Shown here in pieces: positions 9,496 through 18,699 of a stretch of 64,000 nucleotides of DNA. The notes beneath the pieces were generated by a model. The model did not search any database. It worked only from the letters and a program-made list of their open reading frames with translations, and was not told the origin of the DNA. The stretch is from Salinibacter altiplanensis. Its GTDB lineage: Bacteria > Bacteroidota > Rhodothermia > Rhodothermales > Salinibacteraceae. The stretch lies in the NCBI RefSeq assembly GCF_002894645.1, contig NZ_NCQY01000030.1:62001-126000 (forward strand), written 5' to 3'. The position numbers and the translations under genes were made by a program. How positions within the stretch are numbered: position 1 is the first letter of the stretch; every line of letters starts with the position of its first letter.

Positions 9496-10119
9496 CTACA
9501 CGTCGGGGGGCGACTCCAAAAATTGTCGGTAGAGAGGGCCGGGGTTTTGGCGCAGGAGCCGTTCGAAGAGGGCCTGGGCCTCGTCCGGCCGATCTGCCTC
9601 GCGAAGGGCCAGCCATCGCCACATGTGGGCCTCTGTCTCGGTAATGGCTTCGGCCTCGCTCGTCTCCACGATCTTGGCCAGACGGGAAAACCGGCTGACA
9701 GCGGCCGCCGGGTCCTTTCCGGCAATCGCGGGACGAAAGAGCAGAGACTGGCCCTCCACGAGCAACACGAAAGGCGCCCGGGGGGCTTGGGCCTTCGCCT
9801 GCTCCAGCAGGCTCGTCGATCGCCGCCCATACCTCACGGCGGAAAAGATGGAGGCCTCGCCGGCCCGATATGCCCAGAGGCCTGAGAGCAGTGCATGCTC
9901 CCGAGCGGTCCCATCCGAGAGAGACGAGGGAAGATCGTCCAGAACAGAGGCATCTTCGGTGAGGGGATAGAGGCGATACCGGACGAGCAGACTGTCGGCC
10001 CGAGAGGAGGCCTGGCCCAGAAGGGTGCGGAGGCGATCGGCGTCTCGCTGTGCATAGGCCGCCTGGGTGGCTTCGGCGAAGGGGGACGACAGCATGGAAA
10101 GGAGGAGAAGGACGACCAT
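9496..10119 (-). CDS. Secreted helical-repeat (TPR-like) protein in the carotenoid operon
   Basis: I do not recognise a specific family. The 207-residue product begins with a hydrophobic MVVLLLLSMLSSPFAEA signal-like segment. The rest is alpha-helical, with TPR-like spacing of Ala, Leu, Tyr and Arg (for example WRWLALREADRPDEAQALFERLL near the end). It starts 6 bp after the acyltransferase stop and ends 30 bp before the glycosyltransferase, so it is embedded in the pigment operon. It could be a periplasmic scaffold or carotenoid-handling protein, but nothing in the sequence shows this directly. Confidence 0.6.
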   Translation of the reverse strand: MVVLLLLSMLSSPFAEATQAAYAQRDADRLRTLLGQASSRADSLLVRYRLYPLTEDASVLDDLPSSLSDGTAREHALLSGLWAYRAGEASIFSAVRYGRRSTSLLEQAKAQAPRAPFVLLVEGQSLLFRPAIAGKDPAAAVSRFSRLAKIVETSEAEAITETEAHMWRWLALREADRPDEAQALFERLLRQNPGPLYRQFLESPPDV

Positions 10120-10125
10120 GGGGCG

Positions 10126-10806
10126 CTACAGGTAGCGCTCAAAGAAGGACGAAGTGAACGAAAAGTCCCACCATTCCTTCAGGCTTCGGCGCCCCTGCAG
10201 GAGCGTCTTGGTGGGACGGTTCGGAAGCGTCTGGAGACGCTGCCAGAGCTGTCGAAGGCGATGGTGTTCGTGCCCATCGGCCTCGTGGGGCGTACCGCCG
10301 GTGAGAAAGGCCGTCGGGGCGGCTTCGTTCCGCCAGGTTACGTGGACGGCGTAGGGCCACCATGTGGCGGAAGGGTAGAGACGGGCAATGCGCGTCACTG
10401 CGTCGGCCCGGAAGGCCTGGACGCCGTCCTCCGGGGGGTGAAGCGTTCCCGCTGGGTAATACACGAGAACGGTGTCGGGGTGGGCCCGAAACCGACGGGC
10501 CGTGCGGCGAATTGTGGCGGCGCGGCGGACCGCGTCGTCCGGAGGGAACGGCTGGGCGCCCACCGCGGCGAAGAACGGAAACCGGTCCCACTCTTCCATC
10601 CAGAGCGTGGGGCGCCGCCCGAGGTGGGCGCGGAACAGCAGCCACGCAAGGTGTCCGTCGTAGAAGTGGTGGTGGTTGGCGTAGGCGATGACGGGGCCAT
10701 CGGGCACCTCGGGGAGCGTCCCCCCGACCCAGCACACGCGCCGGAAGGCGTGGCGAAGGTCCCAGCGCAGGAGGGCCGATACGAGTCGACGAACAGGAGC
10801 CACCAC
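10126..10806 (-). CDS. PlsC-like acyltransferase, probable carotenoid-glycoside acyltransferase
   Basis: This 226-residue protein of the lysophospholipid acyltransferase superfamily carries the HX4D catalytic motif in IAYANHHHFYDGHLAWLLF. A second motif, LVYYPAGTLHPPED, stands in for the usual FPEGTRS. Enzymes of this fold move an acyl chain from a CoA or carrier protein to a hydroxyl. Placed between crtB and the glycosyltransferase gene, it is a good candidate for acylating the sugar of a carotenoid glycoside, as needed for salinixanthin-type pigments. An ordinary phospholipid role is the alternative. The start is GTG at 10806, and the gene follows crtB after 23 bp. Confidence 0.75.
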   Translation of the reverse strand: MVAPVRRLVSALLRWDLRHAFRRVCWVGGTLPEVPDGPVIAYANHHHFYDGHLAWLLFRAHLGRRPTLWMEEWDRFPFFAAVGAQPFPPDDAVRRAATIRRTARRFRAHPDTVLVYYPAGTLHPPEDGVQAFRADAVTRIARLYPSATWWPYAVHVTWRNEAAPTAFLTGGTPHEADGHEHHRLRQLWQRLQTLPNRPTKTLLQGRRSLKEWWDFSFTSSFFERYL

Positions 10807-10829
10807 GGAGAGAACACTTCAGGAGACGC

Positions 10830-11744
10830 TCAGGGTGCGTCCGAGACCAGGCGATGCTTTCGGCGTTCGTAGCCGTCGTGGAGCAGGAGAAAGAGCTTTC
10901 GACGAAGCGACACGTACGCTCGCTGGCTCAGATTGTCGTAGTCATTGGCGCGCACTTCGTTCATGATTTCCCGGTACATCCGGGCGGCGGCCCGAATGCC
11001 GTATCGGCTGCGGAAGGGGAGGGACGCCACCCCCTCAAAGCTTTCCACGTACCGTTGCTCGGCCGCCTCCATCGCCGCCTCCAACAACTCGGGGTACCCG
11101 TCGGGCACCTCGGCCTTGCGCAGGGCCTTCACCGATACGTCGTGCTCGTCAAGCCAGCGCTCGGGGAGATATACCCGATCGAGCTCGTTGAGGTCTTCCC
11201 CGACGTCCCGCACGATGTTGGTGATCTGCATTGCGACGCCGAGCTTTCGAGCGGTGGGCTCCAGCGCGTCGTGCCGGGCCGGGCTGGCGAGAAAGGGGAG
11301 CATCATGGCCCCCACGCTCCCGCCCACGAGGTTCGAGTACGCGACCAGGTCCGCCTCCGAGACGACTGGTCGTCCTTCCAGGTCCCAAAGGGCGCCTTCG
11401 ATCAGTTCGTACATCGGGCCCCGCGGCAGGGCGGACTGTTCGTGGACCTCCGCCAGACGGCGCCATAGCACCGTCTCGGAGGGCGGCCGTCCTGCCAGCG
11501 TGTCGTCCAGCCGGTCGCGCACCTGCTTGACCTCCCGCAGGGCCCGCTTGCGCCCCACCTCCAGTACCCGCTGATCCGCGATCGAATCGACCCGGCGGCA
11601 GTACAGGTAGAGGGTAGCGACGGACATCTGTACCGAGCGGGGCAGGAGGTACGCCGCTAGGGAGAAGGTACGGGAGTGGTACCGGAACGACTCCCAAATC
11701 CACTCATCTTCGTCGGCACGGGTGTCGAGGGAGAGGGTTGGCAT
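10830..11744 (-). CDS. crtB: Phytoene synthase
   Basis: Phytoene synthase joins two geranylgeranyl diphosphates head to head, the first committed step of C40 carotenoid synthesis. Both Asp-rich motifs are present: YCRRVDSIAD (about residues 47-57) and ITNIVRDVGEDL (about 173-185), the latter followed by LDRVYLPERWL. The length of 304 residues is typical. The start MPTLSLDTRADEDEWIW at 11744 lies 36 bp after the cruF stop. It is the second gene of a minus-strand operon. Desaturase (crtI) and cyclase genes are not in this window and must lie elsewhere. Confidence 0.95.
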   Translation of the reverse strand: MPTLSLDTRADEDEWIWESFRYHSRTFSLAAYLLPRSVQMSVATLYLYCRRVDSIADQRVLEVGRKRALREVKQVRDRLDDTLAGRPPSETVLWRRLAEVHEQSALPRGPMYELIEGALWDLEGRPVVSEADLVAYSNLVGGSVGAMMLPFLASPARHDALEPTARKLGVAMQITNIVRDVGEDLNELDRVYLPERWLDEHDVSVKALRKAEVPDGYPELLEAAMEAAEQRYVESFEGVASLPFRSRYGIRAAARMYREIMNEVRANDYDNLSQRAYVSLRRKLFLLLHDGYERRKHRLVSDAP

Positions 11745-11780
11745 GGGGGCGTCCTAGGTGACGAGACGAGAGCGGACGGG

Positions 11781-12650
11781 CTACCCACGAAGAAGCGAGA
11801 CGGATCGCTTCAGTGAAACCGGGTTGTAGCGCCACAACAGGAGAAAGGGAACTGCGGCCGCCAGGCCCCCGATCAAGGCTGGCAGGTATACGTCGCGGAG
11901 TAGGCAAATTGAAAGGGGGAAGATGCAGTTCAGGGCGTATACCCATGGTCCCCATTCGCTCTGAATGGAGACGCCTTGCCCAATGTATTCGTAGCCGAGG
12001 AGAATCACGAACGTGACTCCGGCCCAGCCGGCCCAGTTGGAGAGGGGCATTCCGAAGAAGGCGCCGTCGACCCCGTACTCCCAGAAGGGGAATGCCTGGT
12101 TCATCGCCGGGTCCAGCGAGACGTCCCAGAGCACCATGAAGAGGGTCCCCAACAGCAATGCCCCGACCCGCTGCGTGGTGACGCGACGGGCAAGATCGAG
12201 GGAGACGATCGACATTGCAAACCAGGACGGCGGAATGAAGTACGGGACGTGGCCGGCGATCTTGGGGCCCAGCCACTGGGTGTACTGGTATTCACCGAAG
12301 GGAAGGGGAATGCTCCCGACGGTCAGCCATCCAGTGGTCCCGATCAGTTCGCTTGCGCCTCCAACGAGACATCCCCAGGCGGCGATTAGGCTCATCCGTT
12401 TCCAGCCCAGTGCGGGGCCGTACATCAACAGAGGGAGCAGTGCCAGCAGGGTCATGAACGTCCAGGTGGGCGTCTTCACGAGCTTCGTGTAGATCGGCCC
12501 AAAGAAGGCCATGGAAGAGGGGACGAGGCGAAGCAGTAGCATGCCCGCCACGCTGAACGAGATGGCCCCCACGAACAACCAGAACGCGAATCGGAAGAGA
12601 AGATCGTAGTTGCCCTCCAGGGTGGGGGGGGAGGGATCCGAGGTCGACAT
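11781..12650 (-). CDS. cruF: Carotenoid 1,2-hydratase of the CruF/DUF422 family
   Basis: This 289-residue integral membrane protein has about seven hydrophobic segments. Conserved DUF422 blocks are visible: SELIGTTGWLTVGSIPLPFG, VPYFIPPSWFAMS, MVLWDVSLDPAMN and FFGMPLSNWAGW. CruF adds water across the terminal double bond of the psi-end of gamma-carotene-type carotenoids, making the 1'-hydroxyl that can be glycosylated. It leads the operon cruF-crtB-acyltransferase-TPR-glycosyltransferase and is divergent from the WbqC-like gene, so the 180-bp gap between them should hold its promoter. Confidence 0.88.
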   Translation of the reverse strand: MSTSDPSPPTLEGNYDLLFRFAFWLFVGAISFSVAGMLLLRLVPSSMAFFGPIYTKLVKTPTWTFMTLLALLPLLMYGPALGWKRMSLIAAWGCLVGGASELIGTTGWLTVGSIPLPFGEYQYTQWLGPKIAGHVPYFIPPSWFAMSIVSLDLARRVTTQRVGALLLGTLFMVLWDVSLDPAMNQAFPFWEYGVDGAFFGMPLSNWAGWAGVTFVILLGYEYIGQGVSIQSEWGPWVYALNCIFPLSICLLRDVYLPALIGGLAAAVPFLLLWRYNPVSLKRSVSLLRG

Positions 12651-12832
12651 GGAAAGGCAGTCGGACAGGTTGGTGGGACGAGCACGTGGTGCTGGCGGGC
12701 AGAGACCCGGCCCCCGTGAGGTCGTGCGGGAAGGACCAGAAAGGCCGACGAAGTCTGCGGGGAACGAGGACCATCCCCCTCAATGGCACGTCAGAGTTGG
12801 CGAATCAGAGCCCAAACACGACGTCGCGGATC

Positions 12833-13522
12833 ATGATCGCCGTGCAACCGCCAGAGTACTTTCCTCGGCTGGAGTACATGGCAATCATTCAGCAGGTGGA
12901 CCACTTCGTTCTGGGCAACACGTTCCCGTATCGCCAGCAATCGTTCCAGAACCGTAGCAAACTTCGAAGTCCGCAGGGCTGGCACTGGATTACAATTCCC
13001 GTTTTCGGCAACCGGGACGGAGCCCCGATGCCGGCGGTCAAGTTCAAGACCGGCGGACGGTGGCGAGAAAAACACTGGCGGTCGTTCCTTTACAACTACC
13101 GCACGACAATGTACTTCGAGCACTTCAAGGCGACGTTCCGTCCCTTTTTCGAACAGGCCTGGAAGCGCCTCAGCCCGTGCGCCAGTCGATCGGTCGAGCT
13201 GCTGACGGAACTCTTCGGCCTACAGACTCCCATTACGCGGGCATCGGCTCTGGATGGGGCTCCCGAGACGACCGTGGATGTGGCCCGGGTGCTCGGCGCG
13301 GAAACGCTGCTCGCTCCGTCCGGGCGTGTCCCCGAGTCTCTGCCCGAAGGCACCGACCTACAGGTGGTCGAATACGACCACCCCACCTACCGACAGAACT
13401 TTGAAGATTTCGAGCCCGGGATGTCCGCGGCGGATCTTGTGTTTAACTACGGCCCGGAGGCCCGCCGCATTCTCGCCAAGGGCTGCGCCACGCGTGCCGA
13501 CGGGTCCTTCTCGGAGCAGTAG
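12833..13522 (+). CDS. WbqC-like family protein
   Basis: The 229-residue product starts [19 protein letters not shown] and continues with [19 protein letters not shown], the strongly conserved opening of WbqC-like proteins. A later acidic/aromatic block ([20 protein letters not shown], then [10 protein letters not shown]) also matches the family. WbqC-type genes are found in O-antigen and glycoconjugate loci and are proposed to work in amino-sugar or dTDP-sugar chemistry, but the reaction is unknown. There is no polysaccharide cluster here; it sits alone upstream of dcd. The frame is open upstream, but the start at 12833 matches the family. Confidence 0.82.
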   Translation: MIAVQPPEYFPRLEYMAIIQQVDHFVLGNTFPYRQQSFQNRSKLRSPQGWHWITIPVFGNRDGAPMPAVKFKTGGRWREKHWRSFLYNYRTTMYFEHFKATFRPFFEQAWKRLSPCASRSVELLTELFGLQTPITRASALDGAPETTVDVARVLGAETLLAPSGRVPESLPEGTDLQVVEYDHPTYRQNFEDFEPGMSAADLVFNYGPEARRILAKGCATRADGSFSEQ

Positions 13523-13614
13523 CATACCGAGGACGGGGGACGGTTGACCTCGGCCCCAGTTCCGGATACCTTTCAGTCTCGCTTTTGCTATTTTTTCTAC
13601 GACTCGCTGCGTCC

Positions 13615-14172
13615 ATGATTCTTCCCGACCATCACATTCGCACCCTGGCAACCGAGCACGACATGATCGATCCGTTCGTCGACGAGCAGGTGCGGGAGGG
13701 CGTGGTCAGCTATGGGCTCAGCTCCTTCGGGTACGACATGCGGGTGGCGGGCGAGTTTCGTGTCTTCACGCCGAACGTCCACAACAGCGTGGTGGACCCA
13801 AAACGGATCGACGAGCGCGCTCTGGTTGAGCACGAGGCGGACGATCACATCCTTATCCCCCCCAACTCCTACGTCCTGGGCCGCTCGATCGAATACTTTC
13901 GGATGCCCCCGGACACGCTGGGACTCGTGCTCGGCAAGTCCACCTACGCGCGGTCGGGCATCATTGTCAATGTAACGCCGTTGGAGCCCGGCTGGGAGGG
14001 GCACGTGACCATTGAAATTGGGAATGGCACGCCGCTTCCCGCCAAGGTGTACGCCGAGGAGGGCGTGGCGCAAGTCGTCTTCTTGCGCGGGGAGACCCCA
14101 GAGGTGTCATACGAGGAGAAACAAGGCAAATATCAAAACCAGGAGGGCATTACGCTCCCTCGGCTTGAGTAG
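13615..14172 (+). CDS. dcd: dCTP deaminase
   Basis: Dcd converts dCTP to dUTP, feeding thymidylate synthesis. The 185-residue sequence has the trimeric dUTPase-like fold, with [16 protein letters not shown] near the N-terminus and the active-site block [20 protein letters not shown] holding the catalytic region, followed by [17 protein letters not shown]. Length and start ([12 protein letters not shown]) match family members. A short membrane-protein gene follows 48 bp downstream and may be co-transcribed. Confidence 0.95.
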   Translation: MILPDHHIRTLATEHDMIDPFVDEQVREGVVSYGLSSFGYDMRVAGEFRVFTPNVHNSVVDPKRIDERALVEHEADDHILIPPNSYVLGRSIEYFRMPPDTLGLVLGKSTYARSGIIVNVTPLEPGWEGHVTIEIGNGTPLPAKVYAEEGVAQVVFLRGETPEVSYEEKQGKYQNQEGITLPRLE

Positions 14173-14220
14173 CACTTGAGCACCCCTTCGGGCGTTTGCG
14201 AATGATTCTTCTTGACCGTC

Positions 14221-14511
14221 ATGGCCGACGACACGTTTGATCACTCGGGGGCCTCTCGCTCCTGGCGCAAATGGGTGGCGGCGGGGCTCTTCCTCCTCTT
14301 CTTTGGGGGGCTCGTGAGAGAGGTTCTCAATCCGTACCGGGGCCAGCGCTTCGAAAAGATTCCGCACGGTGATCACGTGCACTACGTCCCGAGAGACCGG
14401 AACCCCGACGTGTCGGTCAGCCGGTTCCCAACCCGCAAGCCGGAGGCCGACGAGCGGATCACGCCGGATGGGCAGGTGGTGCCGCGTAAAGACACGGGAC
14501 GTACCCCATAG
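14221..14511 (+). CDS. Small single-span membrane protein, unknown function
   Basis: This 96-residue protein has one membrane helix (about residues 23-40, WVAAGLFLLFFGGLV). A hydrophilic C-terminal part contains KIPHGDHVHYVPRDRNPD, and the last third is rich in Arg, Pro and Asp. The His-Asp-His cluster could bind a metal, but no family is recognised. An alternative start lies three codons upstream at 14212. It follows dcd on the same strand and ends 10 bp from the convergent aldolase gene. Confidence 0.65.
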   Translation: MADDTFDHSGASRSWRKWVAAGLFLLFFGGLVREVLNPYRGQRFEKIPHGDHVHYVPRDRNPDVSVSRFPTRKPEADERITPDGQVVPRKDTGRTP

Positions 14512-14521
14512 CCCCAGCGGG

Positions 14522-15448
14522 TCACCCCTTTGAGCCGGGCAGGGGAACGGCCTCTTCGAGCCGGTCCGCAATTTCCGCCACGACGCCTTTCTTCGCGTCG
14601 GTGAGCGGCGCCAGGGGCGGTCGCACTGTGGCCCAGGCAGGCGTGTCGAGGCGTCGGGACAGCAGAAACTTGAGGGCCGGAGTGGTTGGAAGGGAGGCAA
14701 ACGCGGTCCGGAAATCCGTCAGTGCGTCCTGCACAGGCGCAGGGGCTTCGTTCTCCTGCCACTGTGTTCGCACCTCGGCGGCCAGGGCGGCTGTCACATT
14801 GGCCGTGGCGGAGATGCACCCGGCACCGCCGGTCCTCAGAACGCGGAGCAGCAGACGCTCTGTGCCGGAAAAGACCTGTAGGTCGGAAAACTGGCGGCAG
14901 AGGGCCGCGGTGTGGCTCCACTCGCCGCTTGAATCCTTGATGCCGGCAATTTGGTCGGGGTATCTACTCTGTAGCTCCTGAATCACAGAGAAGGGAATTG
15001 GGACGCCCGATAGCTCGGGGAAGTGGTAAAAGTAAAGCCGAAGGTCGACGTCTCCAACGCGTTGAATGAGATGATCGTAAAACCGAACGAGGCCGTCGTC
15101 CGAGATTTCACGGAGGTGGACTGGGGGAAGGACCAGCGTGCCCCCAACTCCCTGCCGTGTGGCTTCGCGGGTCAGTTCGACGGCATCGGGAAGGGCCGAG
15201 GCCCCCGTCCCGATCAGCAACCGGTCGGGTGGGATTTGGGAGGACAAGACGGCTTCGAGGCCGTTCAGGCGCTCGCCGACCGACAGAGAAAGCCCCTCGC
15301 CCGTCGTGCCAAAAAGCAACACCGCGTTGCAGCCATGATCGAGGAGCCACTGCGTGTGTCTGGCAAAAGAATCGTGGGCGAGGGACAGGTCTGGGCGGAA
15401 GGGCGTAAGGCCGGCGGCGAGAACGCCAGAAGGCAGGCGAGCCGACAT
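14522..15448 (-). CDS. Dihydrodipicolinate synthase/N-acetylneuraminate lyase family aldolase
   Basis: This is a 308-residue TIM-barrel class I aldolase. The N-terminal substrate loop is CNAVLLFGTTGEGLSLSVGE, the catalytic tyrosine region reads LYFYHFPELSGVPIP, and the Schiff-base lysine lies in IAGIKDSSGEWS. True DapA usually has a YNxP-type tyrosine motif and a shorter chain. The altered motif here suggests a related enzyme acting on a different 2-keto acid or hydroxy acid rather than lysine biosynthesis. It lies downstream of the ZIP transporter gene on the same strand. The start at 15448 fits better than the ATG at 15463. Confidence 0.82.
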   Translation of the reverse strand: MSARLPSGVLAAGLTPFRPDLSLAHDSFARHTQWLLDHGCNAVLLFGTTGEGLSLSVGERLNGLEAVLSSQIPPDRLLIGTGASALPDAVELTREATRQGVGGTLVLPPVHLREISDDGLVRFYDHLIQRVGDVDLRLYFYHFPELSGVPIPFSVIQELQSRYPDQIAGIKDSSGEWSHTAALCRQFSDLQVFSGTERLLLRVLRTGGAGCISATANVTAALAAEVRTQWQENEAPAPVQDALTDFRTAFASLPTTPALKFLLSRRLDTPAWATVRPPLAPLTDAKKGVVAEIADRLEEAVPLPGSKG

Positions 15449-15514
15449 GGACAAGAGAAACATTGTCGAACGGCAGTGAGAGGGGGGCGGCCCGAGCGAA
15501 GCGCCGGCGTGCCA

Positions 15515-16471
15515 TCAGCCCAGGCCCACGTCCAGCATCATCATTACCGCAAATCCTCCCATGACCCCGAGGGTGGCAAGGTCGGTGTTGCTGTGGCGCT
15601 GCGATTCGGGAATGAGTTCCTCGACCACGACGTAGACCATGGCGCCGGCGGCGAAGGCGAGGGCGTAGGGAAGAAGCGGGCGAACGCTCACGACGGCCAG
15701 GGCCCCGGCCACGGCAGAGACCGGCTCCACGACCCCGGACAGCTGTCCGTACCAGAAGCTCCGCCCCCGCGAGAGGCCCTCGCCTCGCAGAGGCATGGCC
15801 ACGGCAACCCCCTCGGGAAAATTCTGTAGTCCGATCCCGAGAGCCAGGGCCAAGGCCCCTGTGAGGGTCGCTCCTGTGGCCACCTCCAGATCAATGGCGG
15901 CCGCCCCGAATGTAACCCCCACGGCGAGACCTTCGGGGATGTTGTGAAGCGTGATCGCAAGAACCAGAAGGGTGGCTCGGCGCCAGGAGGTGGAGGGGCC
16001 TTCGGCGTCCGCCCGTCGGGCCCCGGGATGAAGGTGGGGGAGGAGGGCGTCGGACAGGCGAAGAAACACACCGCCCGCGAGAAATCCGATCGTCGGGGGG
16101 ACCCATTCCGTCACGCCCTGCGCCGCGGCCATCTCGATGGATGGGGCCAGCAAAGACCAGAAGCTGGCGGCAATCATCACGCCGGCCGCGAATCCCATCA
16201 TCGCGTCGAGGAGTCGCTGGTTTACACGCCGGGTAAAAAGAACCAGGGAGGCCCCGAGGGCCGTGATTCCCCAGGTGAACCCCCCGGCCAACAGCGACTG
16301 GAGGACGGGCGACAATTGTTCAAACCAGGGACGGAATGGGGGCACAGATGAAGAAGGAGGGCCTTCGCGACGTGAGAGGAGATTGTCTAGGGGGCAGACG
16401 TGTGAGAACACATCGGGTCCAGCAATGATCGACTCCGCAGGAGGATCCGTGGCGGGCCTCGCAACTTCCAA
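15515..16471 (-). CDS. ZIP-family divalent metal transporter
   Basis: The protein has about eight membrane helices. The two conserved metal-binding helices are clear: [19 protein letters not shown] and [17 protein letters not shown], the GufA/ZupT pattern. ZIP proteins import Zn(II), Fe(II) or Mn(II) into the cytoplasm. The predicted 318 residues include a long Pro/Ser-rich N-terminus before the first helix, so the true start may be an alternative codon up to about 45 residues further in. It precedes the DHDPS-family aldolase gene with a 66-bp gap. Confidence 0.9.
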   Translation of the reverse strand: MEVARPATDPPAESIIAGPDVFSHVCPLDNLLSRREGPPSSSVPPFRPWFEQLSPVLQSLLAGGFTWGITALGASLVLFTRRVNQRLLDAMMGFAAGVMIAASFWSLLAPSIEMAAAQGVTEWVPPTIGFLAGGVFLRLSDALLPHLHPGARRADAEGPSTSWRRATLLVLAITLHNIPEGLAVGVTFGAAAIDLEVATGATLTGALALALGIGLQNFPEGVAVAMPLRGEGLSRGRSFWYGQLSGVVEPVSAVAGALAVVSVRPLLPYALAFAAGAMVYVVVEELIPESQRHSNTDLATLGVMGGFAVMMMLDVGLG

Positions 16472-16599
16472 AAGTCCCCGACGTACGGACCGCCCAGGCG
16501 GACTGCAACTCAGAATGCCCGCGTCACGGATCTGCGAAATGCGTTCCGGGGATGGGCACTCTTCCTTTTTTGCCTTCTAGCAATGTCTTTTCCTCTACG

Positions 16600-16944
16600 A
16601 TGAGCACGCTTCCCGACGGCGAGTACCTTCTTACCAAGGTCCAGTGGCGACGGCAGGACCGAGATGGGGCCTATCGTCCCCTACACGGATTTACCACGGG
16701 GCAGCTGGTCGCCGAGGGCGGACGCGTGCAGGCACAGGCCCGCTTCAACGATCAATTTTTGTCCAACCGGTTCAGCGATCTGGAGGGGGAGGGCACGCCT
16801 GTCGCGCTGCGGGTACAGGTGCTAGAACGGGAGGACACCTACACGCTTCGCTGTGCCGGTCCCGTTCTTGACCGGGCAGGGGCCTCGTACCAGCTGCAGG
16901 TCAGCGGCGAGGTGTCCGGCGCCGAGACCGTGTCGCTGAATTAG
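16600..16944 (+). CDS. Small beta-rich protein, unknown function
   Basis: I do not recognise this 114-residue protein. It has no signal peptide or membrane segment and alternates charged and hydrophobic residues in a beta-strand pattern (for example VALRVQVLEREDTYTLRCAG). It opens MSTLPDGEYLLTKVQWRRQD. The gene is flanked by the divergent ZIP transporter gene and a downstream membrane-protein gene. A small cytosolic beta-barrel is plausible but unproven. Confidence 0.55.
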   Translation: MSTLPDGEYLLTKVQWRRQDRDGAYRPLHGFTTGQLVAEGGRVQAQARFNDQFLSNRFSDLEGEGTPVALRVQVLEREDTYTLRCAGPVLDRAGASYQLQVSGEVSGAETVSLN

Positions 16945-17104
16945 CGACCCTGCAAAAAAGAGATGCCCCCACAGGCCCGACTCCCACCCTGTCGGCTCTC
17001 GATGCTGGTGCACAACTGGTCTGGTTTTTGTACCTTGGGCGAGACAGGAGGGGCCCCTTGGAAGCTTTAGACGTGGACCGCCAGCGCAGTCGATTTGCCT
17101 TCGG

Positions 17105-17650
17105 ATGAGATATGACGTTCGAATTGCGTACGGGGGGCTCGGAGTAGCAGGAGCCCTTGCCCTTACGCTCTGGCTCGGTGCTTCGAACAGTGAGGCGGCG
17201 ATGTTCCTCCTTGGCGTGCTGGAATGGCTTCCCGTTGACCGGCCTGTGCTCCTGAACAAGATCGAGGCCGTCGGCATTTTTGCCATCGGTTGTGGGGTTG
17301 GGGCCATTGCCTGGCTTCTCACAGGGCGGAGGGCCATCCAGTACCTGGGAGTGCGGGCGCCCCGGGCTTGGCGCCTGTGGCGACGGGACGTCTTGACGAG
17401 TCTCGCCCCTGTGCTCAAATACACCCTCATGGGGCTCCTGATGGGGGCATTGGGAGGCGTTCTCGCACAGTACCTCTGGGGGCTCTGGACGAGTGCCTAC
17501 AGTGCGGGTCTGGTGGTCGGGGCTGTCGTGGGAACGATCGACTCCGTCACGCGGCCGCAACAAAACCCCCGGCTGAATTTTTTAGAGGCGAACCAGCGGT
17601 ACATCAACGACGAGAAGGTATCGGTCTTCACGGAGACCGAAAAGCCGTAG
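17105..17650 (+). CDS. Membrane protein, unknown function
   Basis: This 181-residue protein has about four hydrophobic segments (near residues 10-25, 55-75, 98-118 and 122-145) with Gly-rich packing (YTLMGLLMGALGGVLAQYL). The C-terminal tail is polar and charged (NPRLNFLEANQRYINDEKV). It resembles no family I can name. It is convergent with clpP. The segment between the two stops carries a hairpin that acts as a terminator for clpP. Confidence 0.6.
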   Translation: MRYDVRIAYGGLGVAGALALTLWLGASNSEAAMFLLGVLEWLPVDRPVLLNKIEAVGIFAIGCGVGAIAWLLTGRRAIQYLGVRAPRAWRLWRRDVLTSLAPVLKYTLMGLLMGALGGVLAQYLWGLWTSAYSAGLVVGAVVGTIDSVTRPQQNPRLNFLEANQRYINDEKVSVFTETEKP

Positions 17651-17679
17651 CGACGTGGGTTTGGGGCGTCGCAGAAGGC

Positions 17680-17719
17680 AAATAAAATGCCCATCCCCGG
17701 CGGCAGCCGGAGACGGGCA
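17680..17719 (-). terminator. Intrinsic terminator downstream of clpP
   Basis: A 14-position stem with two mispairs and a 4-nt loop (17688-17719) is followed on the minus strand by TTTTATTT. It starts about 25 bp after the clpP stop codon. On the plus strand there is no U-run, so it mainly serves clpP. Confidence 0.75.
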
Positions 17720-17742
17720 CATCGCCGACAGAAATCGGGCCT

Positions 17743-18486
17743 CTACTCCTCCTCCGAATTGTCGGTGTCGTCGGCTTCTCCGTTGGTGTGGACGGACTTG
17801 AGGGCGTCGAGATTGTCTTCGTTCATCACTTTGTCCACGAGCCCGTAATCTTGTGCCTCCTCCGCACTTAACCAGTGATTGCGATCTGCGTCCGCCTCGA
17901 TCTGGTCGATGTCCTTGCCGGTATGGAACGACAGGATCTGGTACAGGCGCTTCTTGAGCCAGGCCATCTCCTTCGCCTGAATCTCAATGTCGGAGGCCTG
18001 GCCTTCGGTCCCCCCCATCGGCTGGTGCATCATCACACGGGAGTTGGGAAGGCACGCCCGCTGTCCGTCCTCGCCTCCGGCAAGCAGTACCGATCCCATC
18101 GATGCGGCCAGGCCCACACACGTGGTGGAGATGGGAGCACCCACATACTGCATGGTGTCGTACACGCCCAGCCCGCTGTAGATGACTCCCCCCGGAGAGT
18201 TGATGTAGATGTTGATCGGTTGGTTGGACCCCTCGCTCTCCAGGTAGAGGAGCTGAGCCACGGTGAGGTTGGCAATCTGGTCGTTGATCGGCGTGCCAAT
18301 GAACACGATTCGCTCCTTCAGCAGGCGACTGAAGATGTCGTAGGCCCGTTCGCCGCGGGTGGTCTGTTCCACGACCTTGGGGACGAGGCCGGACTGCGGC
18401 TGGTCGCCGAGGCCGCCCTGAAAAATACTGCTGGGCAGCGACGTCATGCTCTTGCTGAACTGAAGAAAGTCGTCGGGATCAGGCAT
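17743..18486 (-). CDS. clpP: ATP-dependent Clp protease proteolytic subunit
   Basis: ClpP forms the tetradecameric serine-protease chamber fed by ClpX/ClpA-type unfoldases. The nucleophile lies in [15 protein letters not shown] and the histidine in [14 protein letters not shown]. Upstream, [20 protein letters not shown] is the handle and oxyanion region. The protein is about 247 residues against roughly 195-205 for most ClpPs. The surplus is an N-terminal extension of about 45 residues and an acidic C-terminal tail, including [11 protein letters not shown]. An upstream ATG at 18531 would add 15 more residues. No clpX lies next to it. Confidence 0.95.
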   Translation of the reverse strand: MPDPDDFLQFSKSMTSLPSSIFQGGLGDQPQSGLVPKVVEQTTRGERAYDIFSRLLKERIVFIGTPINDQIANLTVAQLLYLESEGSNQPINIYINSPGGVIYSGLGVYDTMQYVGAPISTTCVGLAASMGSVLLAGGEDGQRACLPNSRVMMHQPMGGTEGQASDIEIQAKEMAWLKKRLYQILSFHTGKDIDQIEADADRNHWLSAEEAQDYGLVDKVMNEDNLDALKSVHTNGEADDTDNSEEE

Positions 18487-18699
18487 AGAAGGCGTCGGGA
18501 AGATCAGGGAGAACCTCGCGTCATTGTGCACCTCCTAACGGCCACATCGTTCCTTTGGCGGGCGGCTCAAGGCCCCCGTGGTGTAATCTCACCGGAAGAA
18601 GTCGGGGTGGGGTTGCCCCTGGAGGACACTCCAGATATGTTGTGTGTGGTTGTCTTGCCGATCCGCACGGCAAGATCGCCGCGCCGTCTCTGGAATTGA

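Noticed and set aside
14522-15448. Assignment as dapA (lysine biosynthesis)
   Set aside because: The fold and Schiff-base lysine are right, but the catalytic tyrosine region (YHFP instead of YNxP) and the context do not support true DapA. The family name only is used.
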